A DNA stretch of 6,915 nt from Ruminococcaceae bacterium UBA5396 (GTDB taxonomy: Bacteria; Bacillota; Clostridia; Oscillospirales; Acutalibacteraceae). The first letter of the stretch is position 1, and every line of letters begins with the position of its first letter. This document shows positions 1-5,458 of the stretch, piece after piece. The DNA is taken from NCBI GenBank assembly GCA_002410715.1, contig DHOG01000076.1, forward strand, positions 56,752 to 63,666, read 5' to 3'. Made by a program: the position numbers and the translations under genes. Below the pieces are notes generated by a model. The model was not told where the DNA came from. It did no database searches and saw only the letters and a program-made list of their open reading frames with translations.

Positions 1-104
1 CTTTCCCTGGGGTCGCCCCCGGCGGCCGTTAGCCGTTATCCCGCCCTGCGGTGCTCGGACTTTCCTCATGAAAATAATTTCACGCGGCTGTTCAGCTCAC
101 TCAC
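1..104 (-). ncRNA. rnpB: RNase P RNA, class A, 5' part (truncated by window edge)
   Basis: This is the catalytic RNA of RNase P, which removes 5' leaders from pre-tRNAs. On the minus strand the universally conserved GAGGAAAGTCCGAGCACC block lies at about 49-66. It is followed by a CAGGG...GATAACGGCTAAC-like segment and a GGGGGCGACCCC hairpin, in the order found in bacterial class A RNase P RNA. Upstream of the block, a small TGAAA/TTTCA hairpin (about 67-82) fits P3, and the GTGAGTGAGC segment fits the P1/P2 strands. The 5' end is placed about 7 nt after the -10 box of the promoter at 111-139. Only the first ~100 nt are present; the rest runs past position 1. It is divergent from tlp. Identity is clear, the exact 5' end is inferred. 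Confidence 0.93.
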
Positions 105-110
105 GCTAAT

Positions 111-139
111 ATAATAGGACATTTGTTCGGCTTTGTCAA
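111..139 (-). promoter_or_regulatory. Sigma-A promoter of rnpB
   Basis: On the minus strand TTGACA (139-134) and TATTAT (116-111) are separated by exactly 17 nt. This is a nearly perfect housekeeping promoter, as expected for a constitutive essential RNA. The predicted start is near position 104. Confidence 0.88.
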
Positions 140-160
140 GTAAATCGATTGGAAATTATA

Positions 161-181
161 TGAAATCCACACCGGGTTTCA
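161..181. repeat. Small inverted repeat in the rnpB-tlp intergenic region
   Basis: TGAAATCC (161-168) and GGGTTTCA (174-181) are complementary over 8 positions with one G-T pair, around a 5-nt loop. It sits 22 bp upstream of the rnpB -35 box, and no T-run follows on either strand, so it does not look like a terminator. It could be a binding site or chance. The rest of 140-268 is AT-rich. It contains a TATAAT-like box at 224-229 but no convincing -35 and no clean sigma-G pair for tlp. Confidence 0.3.
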
Positions 182-282
182 CCCTTGATTTGCATCATAA
201 AATAAAATGTATAAAACAGAGATTATAATAAAAACTAAATCAGGAGCTTACCGTTAGAAGAACTCTGCAAAGGAGAAGTATC

Positions 283-504
283 ATGAAAAGAAATCCAGAC
301 GACCGAAGAGATAATGTTGAGAAGATCCAGTATAACATCAACCACACCATCGAGAATATGGAATTAGCAGAAGAAATGATTGAGAAAACAGATGATCCCA
401 AAACCAGACGCGACCTCAAGAAGAAAAACGAACGCAGGAAAGACGCACTTGATGGTATGCGTAATGAGATTCAGGACGAAGCTGCACACCAAGAAAAGTT
501 ATAG
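283..504 (+). CDS. tlp: Small acid-soluble spore protein Tlp
   Basis: This is a 73-residue, highly charged, Cys-free protein. It matches the Tlp family (historically named thioredoxin-like) in NPDDRRDNVEKIQ near the N-terminus, an NTIEN-type HTIENMELAEEMI stretch, the central KKKNERR segment, and the near-invariant RNEIQDEAA at about residues 60-68. Family members are small proteins of the dormant spore, made in the forespore and mostly under sigma-G in Bacillus. The start is supported by AAAGGAG at 269-275, 7 nt before the ATG. The length is close to the family's usual ~75-85 residues, and the N-terminus is somewhat shorter than in B. subtilis. I could not see a clear sigma-G promoter upstream. 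It is divergent from rnpB and convergent with the glycosyltransferase gene. Confidence 0.93.
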   Translation: MKRNPDDRRDNVEKIQYNINHTIENMELAEEMIEKTDDPKTRRDLKKKNERRKDALDGMRNEIQDEAAHQEKL

Positions 505-528
505 AACCGCAAAGCATTTATTACATTT

Positions 529-576
529 GAAGCGTGCAAGGGGCCGTAGCAAGCGCCTTTTTGTGCGCTTCCTTTG
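529..576 (+). terminator. Candidate terminator after tlp
   Basis: AAGCGC (551-556) pairs perfectly with GCGCTT (565-570) around an 8-nt loop, followed by CCTTTGT. A longer alternative pairs GAAGCG (529-534) with CGCTTC (566-571). The T-tract is weak and interrupted. It lies between the convergent tlp and glycosyltransferase genes, so it could serve tlp, but efficiency is doubtful. Confidence 0.4.
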
Positions 577-589
577 TCTAATCAACCTA

Positions 590-2497
590 TTAAGGGGAAA
601 GACAAGAATCACGTCTATGCTTATCTATTAAGCTTTGCGCTTTCCTTTTTATATCAACCGGAGCCTCTGAATAACCAATCCATTCTAAATAGGATATAAC
701 TTTATAATAATATTCCTGATTATTGATTACTTTTTCAAAACAATTAACACTTTTTTGATATTCAGTCAAATAAAAGTAATTAATACCAAGCTTAACAAGC
801 AGACTTGGCTTATCAAACATTTCATAATATCTGATTGCCTTTTCATAATATTTGGTTTCAGAAAAGCAATCCCCTATTATTTCATGCAGTTGCTCATTCA
901 GAATTGTAAAGCCTGAAAGGTAGCTTTCTGTGGCAGTCTCATCTCCCAATCTGATCAAATCATCCAGCAGCTTTGCAAAACTTGATAATTGATCTTCACC
1001 AAGTAAATCAGGTTTTGCATTTTCAAAACAGACATTTAAAATAAAATCATATTTATTGCCGCATTTATCTTTGTGCTTCAAGTATAAATCCTTGTGTTTC
1101 CCTGAGATTAAGGACAAAGCCAACAAATACTCAAAATTACTGCTTCTTTTTACATCCAACAAATAGGATGCAGCATCAATTGCGCTGGGTGTGTTTCGGC
1201 TTACAATAAAATACATGATTAAAATTGACTGATCCACATCTTTTTCTATGTTGTAATATAAATTGAAGTAGTAAGTGAGCAACGGCGATTTTATGCTGCA
1301 CAACCCAAGAAGCAACCGCTTTAGATCATCGACGTTTTTTATATCGTATAGCGAATTTAGCAACATGATTACATCTTCAGTTTTTTCATATCTCAACAGC
1401 CCTAATAAATTGGTTAGAGCTTTCAAATTTGATTTATCTGCTTTTAACACCTCAAGATAAAAATCAAAGCTTTCCGAACCAAGTCCCTTCAGCTCATAAA
1501 TTTCCCCAATTTTGATTAGGATCGAATTTAATTTTTCGTAAAACAAACTTTGATTTTTTCCATCATAGCCGTCGTCCAAATTAACGGCATCTATATACTT
1601 TTCCAAAGCGAGGTCATAGCAGCCAAGCTTATCAAAAAAATACGCCTCACAAAGCTTAATTTCAGGATGGTGGGGATAAAGCTCAAGATACTTCTGAATT
1701 TCTTTATATGTATCCTGATGGCTAACTTCATCTAAACAAATCATTGACTTAAGTCTGACAATAAATATTCTGAAATAATGACAAAACTCATCCTGTTTTG
1801 TAATAGGCTTTGCGTACTCAATATGAACATTGGTATAATGATACGCTTTTTGAACTTCATTTGTCTGGTCATAATACAAGGCTAGGTAATAGCTGATAAC
1901 TTCATCCATTTTGCCGGCTTTTTCTTCTTGAATCAGCAATTCATAGTTACGCTTTTGCTTTTCTTTTATATTACTTTTTGTATAACCTGTGTGATATATT
2001 ACAGCATCTTTATATATCGCGTATTTAATATTGTTATCTCCGTCAAATAATCGTTCATGCACAATTCCCTTAAACCTGATTGATTTACTGTTTCGGAAAG
2101 TCCTTATGCTGTCATTTTGTAATAAAACCGAGCCGTCCTCTATGTTTATATTTTTCATTGTACACATGATTGCATGGATATTTTGATTGGCGTGAATTTT
2201 TTTTATAAATGAGACCAGCTTTTGTTCGGAATTATCCGTAAAATATTCATCCGCATCAAGAAATAGAATCCAGTCACCACTTGCATGTTCCAATGCAAAA
2301 TTCTTCGCTGCTGAAAAATCATTGTCCCATTCTCTGAAAAATACTTTGGCGCCCAGTTGTTCCGCAATCGCAACTGTATTGTCGGTCGATCCTGTATCAA
2401 CCAGAATAATTTCATCAGCCACTTTTTTGACACTATTGATACATCTTGCAATCACTGCACTTTCGTTCTTGGCAATCATACAGGCGGAAATTTTCAT
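590..2497 (-). CDS. GT2-family glycosyltransferase with TPR-like C-terminal region
   Basis: The protein is 635 residues from the preferred start. Residues 1-~230 are a GT-A fold family 2 domain: MKISACMIAKNE at the N-terminus, the nucleotide-sugar binding segment LVDTGSTDNT (32-41), the SAAKNFAL segment (62-69) and the metal-binding DAD motif at 81-83 in LFLDADEYF. The rest is helical and repeat-like, with TPR-type stretches such as ALEKYIDAV, and AIRYYEMF and SVNCFEKV near the C-terminus. This architecture resembles SunS-type protein glycosyltransferases and other cytoplasmic GT2-TPR proteins. There is no signal peptide or membrane segment. Acceptor and sugar are not identifiable; the neighbouring pilin is a possible acceptor by inference only. 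The frame is open back to an ATG at 2578, adding 27 residues, but homology begins at 2497. The gene is visibly more AT-rich than the spoIIA and permease genes, which may mean horizontal acquisition. Confidence 0.88.
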   Translation of the reverse strand: MKISACMIAKNESAVIARCINSVKKVADEIILVDTGSTDNTVAIAEQLGAKVFFREWDNDFSAAKNFALEHASGDWILFLDADEYFTDNSEQKLVSFIKKIHANQNIHAIMCTMKNINIEDGSVLLQNDSIRTFRNSKSIRFKGIVHERLFDGDNNIKYAIYKDAVIYHTGYTKSNIKEKQKRNYELLIQEEKAGKMDEVISYYLALYYDQTNEVQKAYHYTNVHIEYAKPITKQDEFCHYFRIFIVRLKSMICLDEVSHQDTYKEIQKYLELYPHHPEIKLCEAYFFDKLGCYDLALEKYIDAVNLDDGYDGKNQSLFYEKLNSILIKIGEIYELKGLGSESFDFYLEVLKADKSNLKALTNLLGLLRYEKTEDVIMLLNSLYDIKNVDDLKRLLLGLCSIKSPLLTYYFNLYYNIEKDVDQSILIMYFIVSRNTPSAIDAASYLLDVKRSSNFEYLLALSLISGKHKDLYLKHKDKCGNKYDFILNVCFENAKPDLLGEDQLSSFAKLLDDLIRLGDETATESYLSGFTILNEQLHEIIGDCFSETKYYEKAIRYYEMFDKPSLLVKLGINYFYLTEYQKSVNCFEKVINNQEYYYKVISYLEWIGYSEAPVDIKRKAQSLIDKHRRDSCLSP

Positions 2498-2509
2498 AGT
2501 AAGCTCATA

Positions 2510-2517
2510 CCCTTCCC
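2510..2517 (-). promoter_or_regulatory. Ribosome binding site supporting the internal glycosyltransferase start
   Basis: GGGAAGGG on the minus strand lies 12 nt before the ATG at 2497. That spacing is a little long, but the following MKISACMIAKNE is the normal beginning of this family. The alternative ATG at 2578 has a GGGGG tract 4 nt upstream, but it is buried in the 2572-2609 hairpin. Confidence 0.5.
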
Positions 2518-2571
2518 GGATCTTATGCCAAGATGGACATAAAACCGTATTGGAAAAGGGCGTTTCATAAG

Positions 2572-2613
2572 ATGGCATTGCCCCCAGCCCTTTATGGTGG
2601 CAATGCCATTTTT
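2572..2613 (+). terminator. Perfect 11-bp hairpin with T-run in the glycosyltransferase leader
   Basis: ATGGCATTGCC (2572-2582) pairs perfectly with GGCAATGCCAT (2599-2609). The loop can add a CCA/TGG pairing (2584-2586 with 2595-2597), and five Ts run to 2613. On the plus strand it has the form of an intrinsic terminator, yet no plus-strand gene is seen just upstream. On the minus strand it is a leader hairpin that buries the distal ATG at 2578. It might stop antisense transcription or act as a translational structure. Confidence 0.55.
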
Positions 2614-2793
2614 CACTTATCTAATAAGGATTGGATCCATTATATATATCGTATCAAATGCAGAATAAATTAGATTTGCCTAAATAAAATTCTTAAAAGC
2701 TTTTAATAAAACATGCAAAAGGAATGGAAAAGAATAACGGGTATGAAAAAGGTAGCATCAATATGCGTTCATTTCGTGAAGGTCCTTACATCG
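2614..2793. other. AT-rich intergenic stretch, no supported gene
   Basis: The stretch between the leader hairpin and the pilin terminator contains a 14-bp palindrome TTAAAAGCTTTTAA (2693-2706) and two overlapping short plus-strand reading frames beginning at 2713 and 2724. Neither frame has a properly spaced ribosome binding site, so neither is called as a gene. The candidate -10 box of the glycosyltransferase gene also lies here. Confidence 0.5.
2639..2644 (-). promoter_or_regulatory. Candidate -10 box for the glycosyltransferase gene
   Basis: TATAAT on the minus strand (forward ATTATA) lies about 140 nt before the preferred start. No good -35 hexamer is found 16-19 nt upstream, only AT-rich sequence. 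Transcription from here would carry the 2572-2609 hairpin in the leader. Confidence 0.3.
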
Positions 2794-2831
2794 ACAAAAG
2801 AGCCCCCGAAATAAATCTGGGGCTCTTTTGT
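2794..2831 (-). terminator. Strong bidirectional terminator after the pilin gene
   Basis: ACAAAAGAGCCCC (2794-2806) pairs with GGGGCTCTTTTGT (2819-2831), a perfect 13-bp stem with a 12-nt loop. On the minus strand the GC-rich core is followed by CTCTTTTGT, 37 nt past the pilin stop codon. The symmetric A/T ends make it work in both directions. It suggests the pilin is transcribed alone, separately from the glycosyltransferase. Confidence 0.85.
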
Positions 2832-2867
2832 GTATTGGGGGGAGGTTAAAAAGATGGAAAGCAAAAG

Positions 2868-3281
2868 TTAAGTAGTTGTTGTGGTTGTAGATACGGCAGG
2901 ATGTCTTATTATTTCGCCTCCGTCAGTCGTCAGCTCAATATATTCAACACCATTTGCACCGACCTGAACCGTATAGGTTAGATCTTCAGAACCCGGCAGA
3001 GTGCTTTCAATTGCTTGAATAATATCACTGCCGTCTTCACTGTCGTAATCGCCAGTTGCCGGAGCATTACCATCCTGGGCTAATGTAACATACGCCAATT
3101 GTGCAGCATTAAAAAGACCACTCGCGTTGGCTTCGTCCCTGGCATCTCTCGCATCATTGACAAAATTGAGAACGGTTGGCGTAATGACCGCTGCAAGAAT
3201 GCCGAGAATTGCAATAACAACAATCAGCTCAATAAGTGTAAAACCTTTTTTGCCTTTAAGCCTTTTCATAAGTTTTAACAT
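2868..3281 (-). CDS. Type IV pilin-like prepilin with poly-threonine C-terminus
   Basis: This 137-residue prepilin has a 13-residue basic leader ending KGKKG, then FTLIEL. A PilD-type prepilin peptidase would cut between Gly13 and Phe14, leaving mature Phe1 and the conserved Glu5. A hydrophobic helix follows (about 14-36, VVIAILGILAAVITP) that anchors in the membrane and then packs in the filament core. The globular part is acidic, short and lacks cysteines, so there is no disulfide D-loop of the classic type. The protein ends in six threonines, encoded by mixed ACN codons. The start is firm: GGAGG lies 8 nt upstream of the ATG. No assembly ATPase, platform protein or peptidase is in the window. 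It could be a major pilin or a pseudopilin; a single gene behind a dedicated promoter and c-di-GMP riboswitch favours an abundant filament subunit. Confidence 0.9.
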   Translation of the reverse strand: MLKLMKRLKGKKGFTLIELIVVIAILGILAAVITPTVLNFVNDARDARDEANASGLFNAAQLAYVTLAQDGNAPATGDYDSEDGSDIIQAIESTLPGSEDLTYTVQVGANGVEYIELTTDGGEIIRHPAVSTTTTTT

Positions 3282-3338
3282 TGTTTTATCCTCCTCTTAT
3301 TTTATCAACAGGCCCCAAAAGCCTCATTGAATATAAAT

Positions 3339-3370
3339 AAAAAAGCAACCAGATATATAAATCAGTTGCC
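3339..3370 (-). terminator. Riboswitch-controlled intrinsic terminator upstream of the pilin gene
   Basis: On the minus strand GCAACT (3369-3364) pairs with GGTTGC (3350-3345), extended by GAT/ATC with one bulged T, around a 6-nt loop. A run of six Ts follows (3344-3339). The 5' arm lies inside GGCAACTG (3370-3363), the strand that can alternatively pair with the 3' end of the aptamer, making this the expression platform. Confidence 0.82.
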
Positions 3371-3376
3371 CATCAC

Positions 3377-3419
3377 AAAAATACACCCATGGTGTATTTT
3401 TCACATTGCGCATGTGAAA
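3377..3419 (-). other. Two linker hairpins between the aptamer and the terminator
   Basis: AAAAATACACC and GGTGTATTTTT (3377-3387 with 3391-3401) form an 11-bp stem with a 3-nt loop. TTTCACAT and ATGTGAAA (3399-3406 with 3412-3419) form an 8-bp stem. They share three bases, so they compete at their edges. Both lie inside the predicted anti-terminator pairing and would bring its two strands close together. The first, with its T-rich arm, might also cause pausing or termination. Confidence 0.6.
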
Positions 3420-3420
3420 C

Positions 3421-3491
3421 GGCAACTGGCTGCCATAGACAATGATCCTTAGGCCCTATAGCTTTGCGCCCCTGCCTTTCGACAAGTTTGC
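3421..3491 (-). ncRNA. Cyclic-di-GMP-I (GEMM-I) riboswitch aptamer
   Basis: Read on the minus strand, the segment has the GEMM-I landmarks in order. P1 is GCAAAC at the 5' side with GTTGCC at the 3' side. A GAAA tetraloop (3480-3477) closes a short stem (3486-3481 with 3476-3471). GGGGCGCAAAGC follows, then the CCTAAGG tetraloop-receptor segment, then GGCAGCC. A 7-bp stem, GCTATAG/CTATGGC (3462-3456 with 3438-3432), fits the other long helix. By alignment to the known Vc2 aptamer, the ligand-contacting G20 is retained (G before CAAAC, 3491) rather than the A seen in cGAMP-type variants. The equivalents of A47 and C92 are also present. It sits in the 5' leader of the pilin gene, after a consensus promoter and before a terminator. 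Confidence 0.9.
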
Positions 3492-3523
3492 TATTAAACC
3501 GGATTAATCTCCTATTTGAACTA

Positions 3524-3552
3524 ATTATAGCACCCCCTATTACCCTTGTCAA
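3524..3552 (-). promoter_or_regulatory. Perfect consensus sigma-A promoter of the riboswitch-pilin unit
   Basis: On the minus strand TTGACA (3552-3547) and TATAAT (3529-3524) are exactly 17 nt apart, with AT-rich sequence upstream. The predicted start, near 3517, gives a leader of about 235 nt containing the aptamer, linker hairpins and terminator. Confidence 0.92.
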
Positions 3553-3640
3553 CAACAATTTTCATAAAGTTACAATGAATTTTAGCGGCTAATGGCATCA
3601 GCCTCCCATGTGATCCAATTATTGTTCTTTCCAGTAAAGA

Positions 3641-3669
3641 GGAGCGGCCCGGATGATCCGAACCGCTCC
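3641..3669 (-). terminator. Candidate terminator of the spoIIA operon
   Basis: GGAGCGG (3641-3647) pairs with CCGCTCC (3663-3669), with an inner CGGA/TCCG helix (3650-3653 with 3657-3660). It lies about 50 nt after the sigF stop codon on the minus strand. The following TCTTTACTGG is only partly T-rich, so termination may be incomplete. A short run of intergenic sequence separates it from the pilin promoter. Confidence 0.6.
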
Positions 3670-3718
3670 CGCTATATATTAAGAGAGGATTGCGTATTTA
3701 TGTGTTCACGCATTGCCG

Positions 3719-4378
3719 TTATCCCGTCAGCTTCTCACGCATCCGTGCCAATATCGCGCGTTCGCGCCTCGATACCTGAACCTGTGTCATGCCAAGCTTT
3801 TCTGCTGTTGATTGCTGGGTATTGCTTTTGAGATAGCGCAATACAATCAACGCCCGATCAAGTGAATCGAGTTCACACAAAACCTGCCGTAAAGCCAGAC
3901 GATCGGTTAACATCTCATCCGGGGATGAAACAGGTACATCAATCTGATCCCCATCATCCTCAACCCCCGAACGGGTTAGAGACAAAGGTGGCAGGGCAGC
4001 GCCCAGGGCTTCAGCGGCCTGTTCTATTTCAACGCCCAATAAATCAGCCATCTCACTTACAGTTGGCTCGCGCCCTTCATTGGAAATAAAATTTTCTCTT
4101 TCACGAGCCGCACGCATAGAAAGCTCTTTTAAAGAGCGGCTGACTTTAACCGCTCCCCCATCGCGGAAAAGACGGCGTATTTCGCCCAATATCACTGGCA
4201 CGGCATAGGTTGAAAATTTCAGACCGCGTTCTTCATCAAAACCGTCTGCCGCCTTAACAAGGCCCATACACCCAGCCTGGAAAAGGTCGTCGTATTCAAT
4301 ACCCCGTCCGATGAAACGTCTAGCGCACGAATGCACCAACCCAATATTGTTGCAGATGACATCCTCACGCTTGCTCAA
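3719..4378 (-). CDS. sigF: Forespore RNA polymerase sigma factor SigF (short form)
   Basis: This 219-residue sigma-70 family protein directs early forespore transcription after asymmetric division. Region 2 (about 8-75) contains DDLFQAGCMGLVKA and FSTYAVPVILGEIRR. Region 3 (about 77-140) starts VKVSRSLKEL and includes REPTVSEMADLLG. Region 4 (about 165-217) ends in the helix-turn-helix AEKLGMTQVQVSRRERAIL. Being third after spoIIAA and spoIIAB identifies it as sigF rather than the similar sigG. It starts at TTG (4378-4376), overlapping the spoIIAB TGA, with GGGGAAG 5 nt upstream. The in-frame upstream codons run only ~20 residues to a stop and contain no ATG, GTG or TTG. It therefore lacks roughly 35-40 N-terminal residues found in Bacillus SigF. 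Activity is held by SpoIIAB and released by SpoIIAA. Confidence 0.95.
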   Translation of the reverse strand: MSKREDVICNNIGLVHSCARRFIGRGIEYDDLFQAGCMGLVKAADGFDEERGLKFSTYAVPVILGEIRRLFRDGGAVKVSRSLKELSMRAARERENFISNEGREPTVSEMADLLGVEIEQAAEALGAALPPLSLTRSGVEDDGDQIDVPVSSPDEMLTDRLALRQVLCELDSLDRALIVLRYLKSNTQQSTAEKLGMTQVQVSRRERAILARMREKLTG

Positions 4379-4824
4379 GATTGCTTCCCCTGCCTCTGAC
4401 GTAACTGTATGTATTTCTCTAAAGTTACTACAGTTCCCTTATCCCTCATTGATTTTACGCGCAGCTTGTCCGTGAAGCTTTCCATAACCGAGAAGCCTAA
4501 ACCCGACCGTTCTTCACCCCCAGTGGTAAACAGAGGTTCCATTGCCTGTTCCACATCTTCAATACCAATACCTCTATCCCGAATTTTAATAACCACTCTT
4601 CCATTTTGGTATATTTTCGCAACAACGGTTATTTTCCCGACATCATCAGGATAAGCGTGAACAATACAATTTGTAACTGCTTCAGACACCGCGGTTCGAA
4701 TATCAATTAACTCGTCAACAGCAGGGTCAAGCTGTGTTATTAATGAGGCAACCGCCGAACGTGCAAGACTTTCGTTTTCTGAACGGCTCGGGAATGTGAT
4801 TTTCATTTCATTTAATGCTTTCAT
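4375..4824 (-). CDS. spoIIAB: Anti-sigma F factor and serine kinase SpoIIAB
   Basis: This 149-residue protein of the GHKL ATPase/kinase family binds SigF and also phosphorylates SpoIIAA using ATP. The N box is seen as SEAVTN, with Glu48 and Asn52 as the likely catalytic and Mg-binding residues. The G1 box is DRGIGIED (83-90), and the ATP lid with the G2 box runs through PLFTTGGEERSGLGF (97-111). Length and order match the family closely. The ATG at 4824 is chosen because the extra residues before the second Met fit the Bacillus N-terminus; AAGG lies about 8 nt upstream, a modest ribosome binding site. The gene follows spoIIAA by 27 nt and its stop overlaps the TTG of sigF, which suggests translational coupling and balanced amounts of inhibitor and sigma factor. 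Confidence 0.95.
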   Translation of the reverse strand: MKALNEMKITFPSRSENESLARSAVASLITQLDPAVDELIDIRTAVSEAVTNCIVHAYPDDVGKITVVAKIYQNGRVVIKIRDRGIGIEDVEQAMEPLFTTGGEERSGLGFSVMESFTDKLRVKSMRDKGTVVTLEKYIQLRQRQGKQS

Positions 4825-4851
4825 ATGTACAACCTTGCCTTTCCGGTTTTC

Positions 4852-5190
4852 TCATCGGGATTTTCCCGCATTCACATCTTCTTTTTCCTTTAAAACATGC
4901 AGACGTTCAAGTCCGGCAAACTGAATCACCTTTCTGACCCGTTCTGAAGCATTGATGATTTCAAGATCTCCTCCGTATAGCTGTATCAGCCTGTAACGGC
5001 CCATAATCAACCCGATACCCGAACTGTCCATAAAACCCACTTCTCCGAAATCCAGACAAAGGCGCTTGGGTTTTAACATTTCTACAGCATTGTCCACCTG
5101 TTCGCGAATTTGTCTGGCGGTATGATGGTCAATCTCACCTGACAGCCATACGATCATTTTCTCCGGTGTATTTTCGACCCGTACACCCAT
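4852..5190 (-). CDS. spoIIAA: Anti-sigma F factor antagonist SpoIIAA
   Basis: This is a 112-residue single STAS-domain protein. When unphosphorylated it binds SpoIIAB and frees SigF; SpoIIAB inactivates it by phosphorylation, and the phosphatase SpoIIE (not in the window) reverses this. The phosphorylation motif FMDSSGIGLIMGRY is at 53-66, with Ser57 equivalent to Bacillus Ser58. The GEIDHHTA segment (18-25) is also typical. AAGGAGGA lies about 8 nt before the ATG, a strong ribosome binding site that fixes the start. It is first of the spoIIAA-spoIIAB-sigF operon. In Bacillus this operon depends on sigma-H and Spo0A~P; only weak candidate sites are seen upstream here. Length is normal, slightly shorter at the N-terminus than in B. 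subtilis. Confidence 0.95.
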   Translation of the reverse strand: MGVRVENTPEKMIVWLSGEIDHHTARQIREQVDNAVEMLKPKRLCLDFGEVGFMDSSGIGLIMGRYRLIQLYGGDLEIINASERVRKVIQFAGLERLHVLKEKEDVNAGKSR

Positions 5191-5261
5191 AGTCGTATCC
5201 TCCTTATGTATCCTGCGATATGCAATTCCTGATAGTATGCCCCAAAAAAGACTGCGTTATA

Positions 5262-5300
5262 CGCGGATATTCGAGTATTATGGATTTTCGAACATCATTA
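5262..5300 (-). promoter_or_regulatory. Possible Spo0A/sigma-H control region of spoIIA
   Basis: The minus strand carries TTCGAAAA (5292-5285) and CTCGAATA (5275-5268), both loosely like the Spo0A box TGNCGAA. The second also contains a GAAT resembling the sigma-H -10. No matching sigma-H -35 was found at the right distance, so this is a weak candidate. The surrounding 5191-5390 is otherwise AT-rich with no gene seen. Confidence 0.25.
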
Positions 5301-5387
5301 GTATCATAACTTCGTGAATGTGAATATTTTGCCGAAAATTGAGTAAGAAAAGGCTGGTTTATAAATTATTTCTAATAATCACAAAAC

Positions 5388-5424
5388 AAAAATAGCCATC
5401 TGCCAACCTCGGGCAAACAGCTAT
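5388..5424 (-). terminator. Second terminator between the uracil permease and spoIIA
   Basis: On the minus strand 13 consecutive pairs, including three G-U type pairs, form between 5424-5412 and 5404-5392 around a 7-nt loop. TTTTT then G and TTTT follow. It lies downstream of the first permease terminator and upstream of the spoIIA start region, and would stop residual readthrough. It could alternatively be an attenuator if a promoter lies just to its right, but none was recognised. Confidence 0.7.
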
Positions 5425-5458
5425 AAAATTCCTTTTCACTTTAATTAAGGGCAACACA

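Noticed and set aside
2498..2578. A 27-residue N-terminal extension of the glycosyltransferase
   Set aside because: GT2 homology begins at the ATG at 2497, which has its own ribosome binding site, while the distal ATG lies in a perfect hairpin. It is not excluded.
2693..2706. A 14-bp palindrome TTAAAAGCTTTTAA
   Set aside because: It is simple A/T-rich self-complementarity with no loop, no T-run and no link to a gene start; likely compositional.
2713..2814. A 33-codon plus-strand frame (with an internal MKKVAS start), and an overlapping frame from 2724, both running into the pilin terminator
   Set aside because: Neither has a correctly spaced ribosome binding site, they overlap in different frames, and their ends lie in or past the terminator stem. 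No recognisable family.
2837..2870. A strong GGGGGGAGG ribosome-binding-like sequence on the plus strand followed by ATG
   Set aside because: The frame ends after five codons (MESKS) and overlaps the pilin stop on the other strand; most likely chance.
3373..3558. An open frame on the minus strand across the riboswitch region
   Set aside because: It runs through the aptamer, linker hairpins and promoter -10 and -35 boxes; RNA structure explains this segment better than coding.
5221..5231. An AGGAATT motif on the minus strand resembling a sigma-H -35 box for spoIIA
   Set aside because: No GAAT-type -10 lies 11-12 nt downstream, and the implied start would fall on the spoIIAA ribosome binding site.
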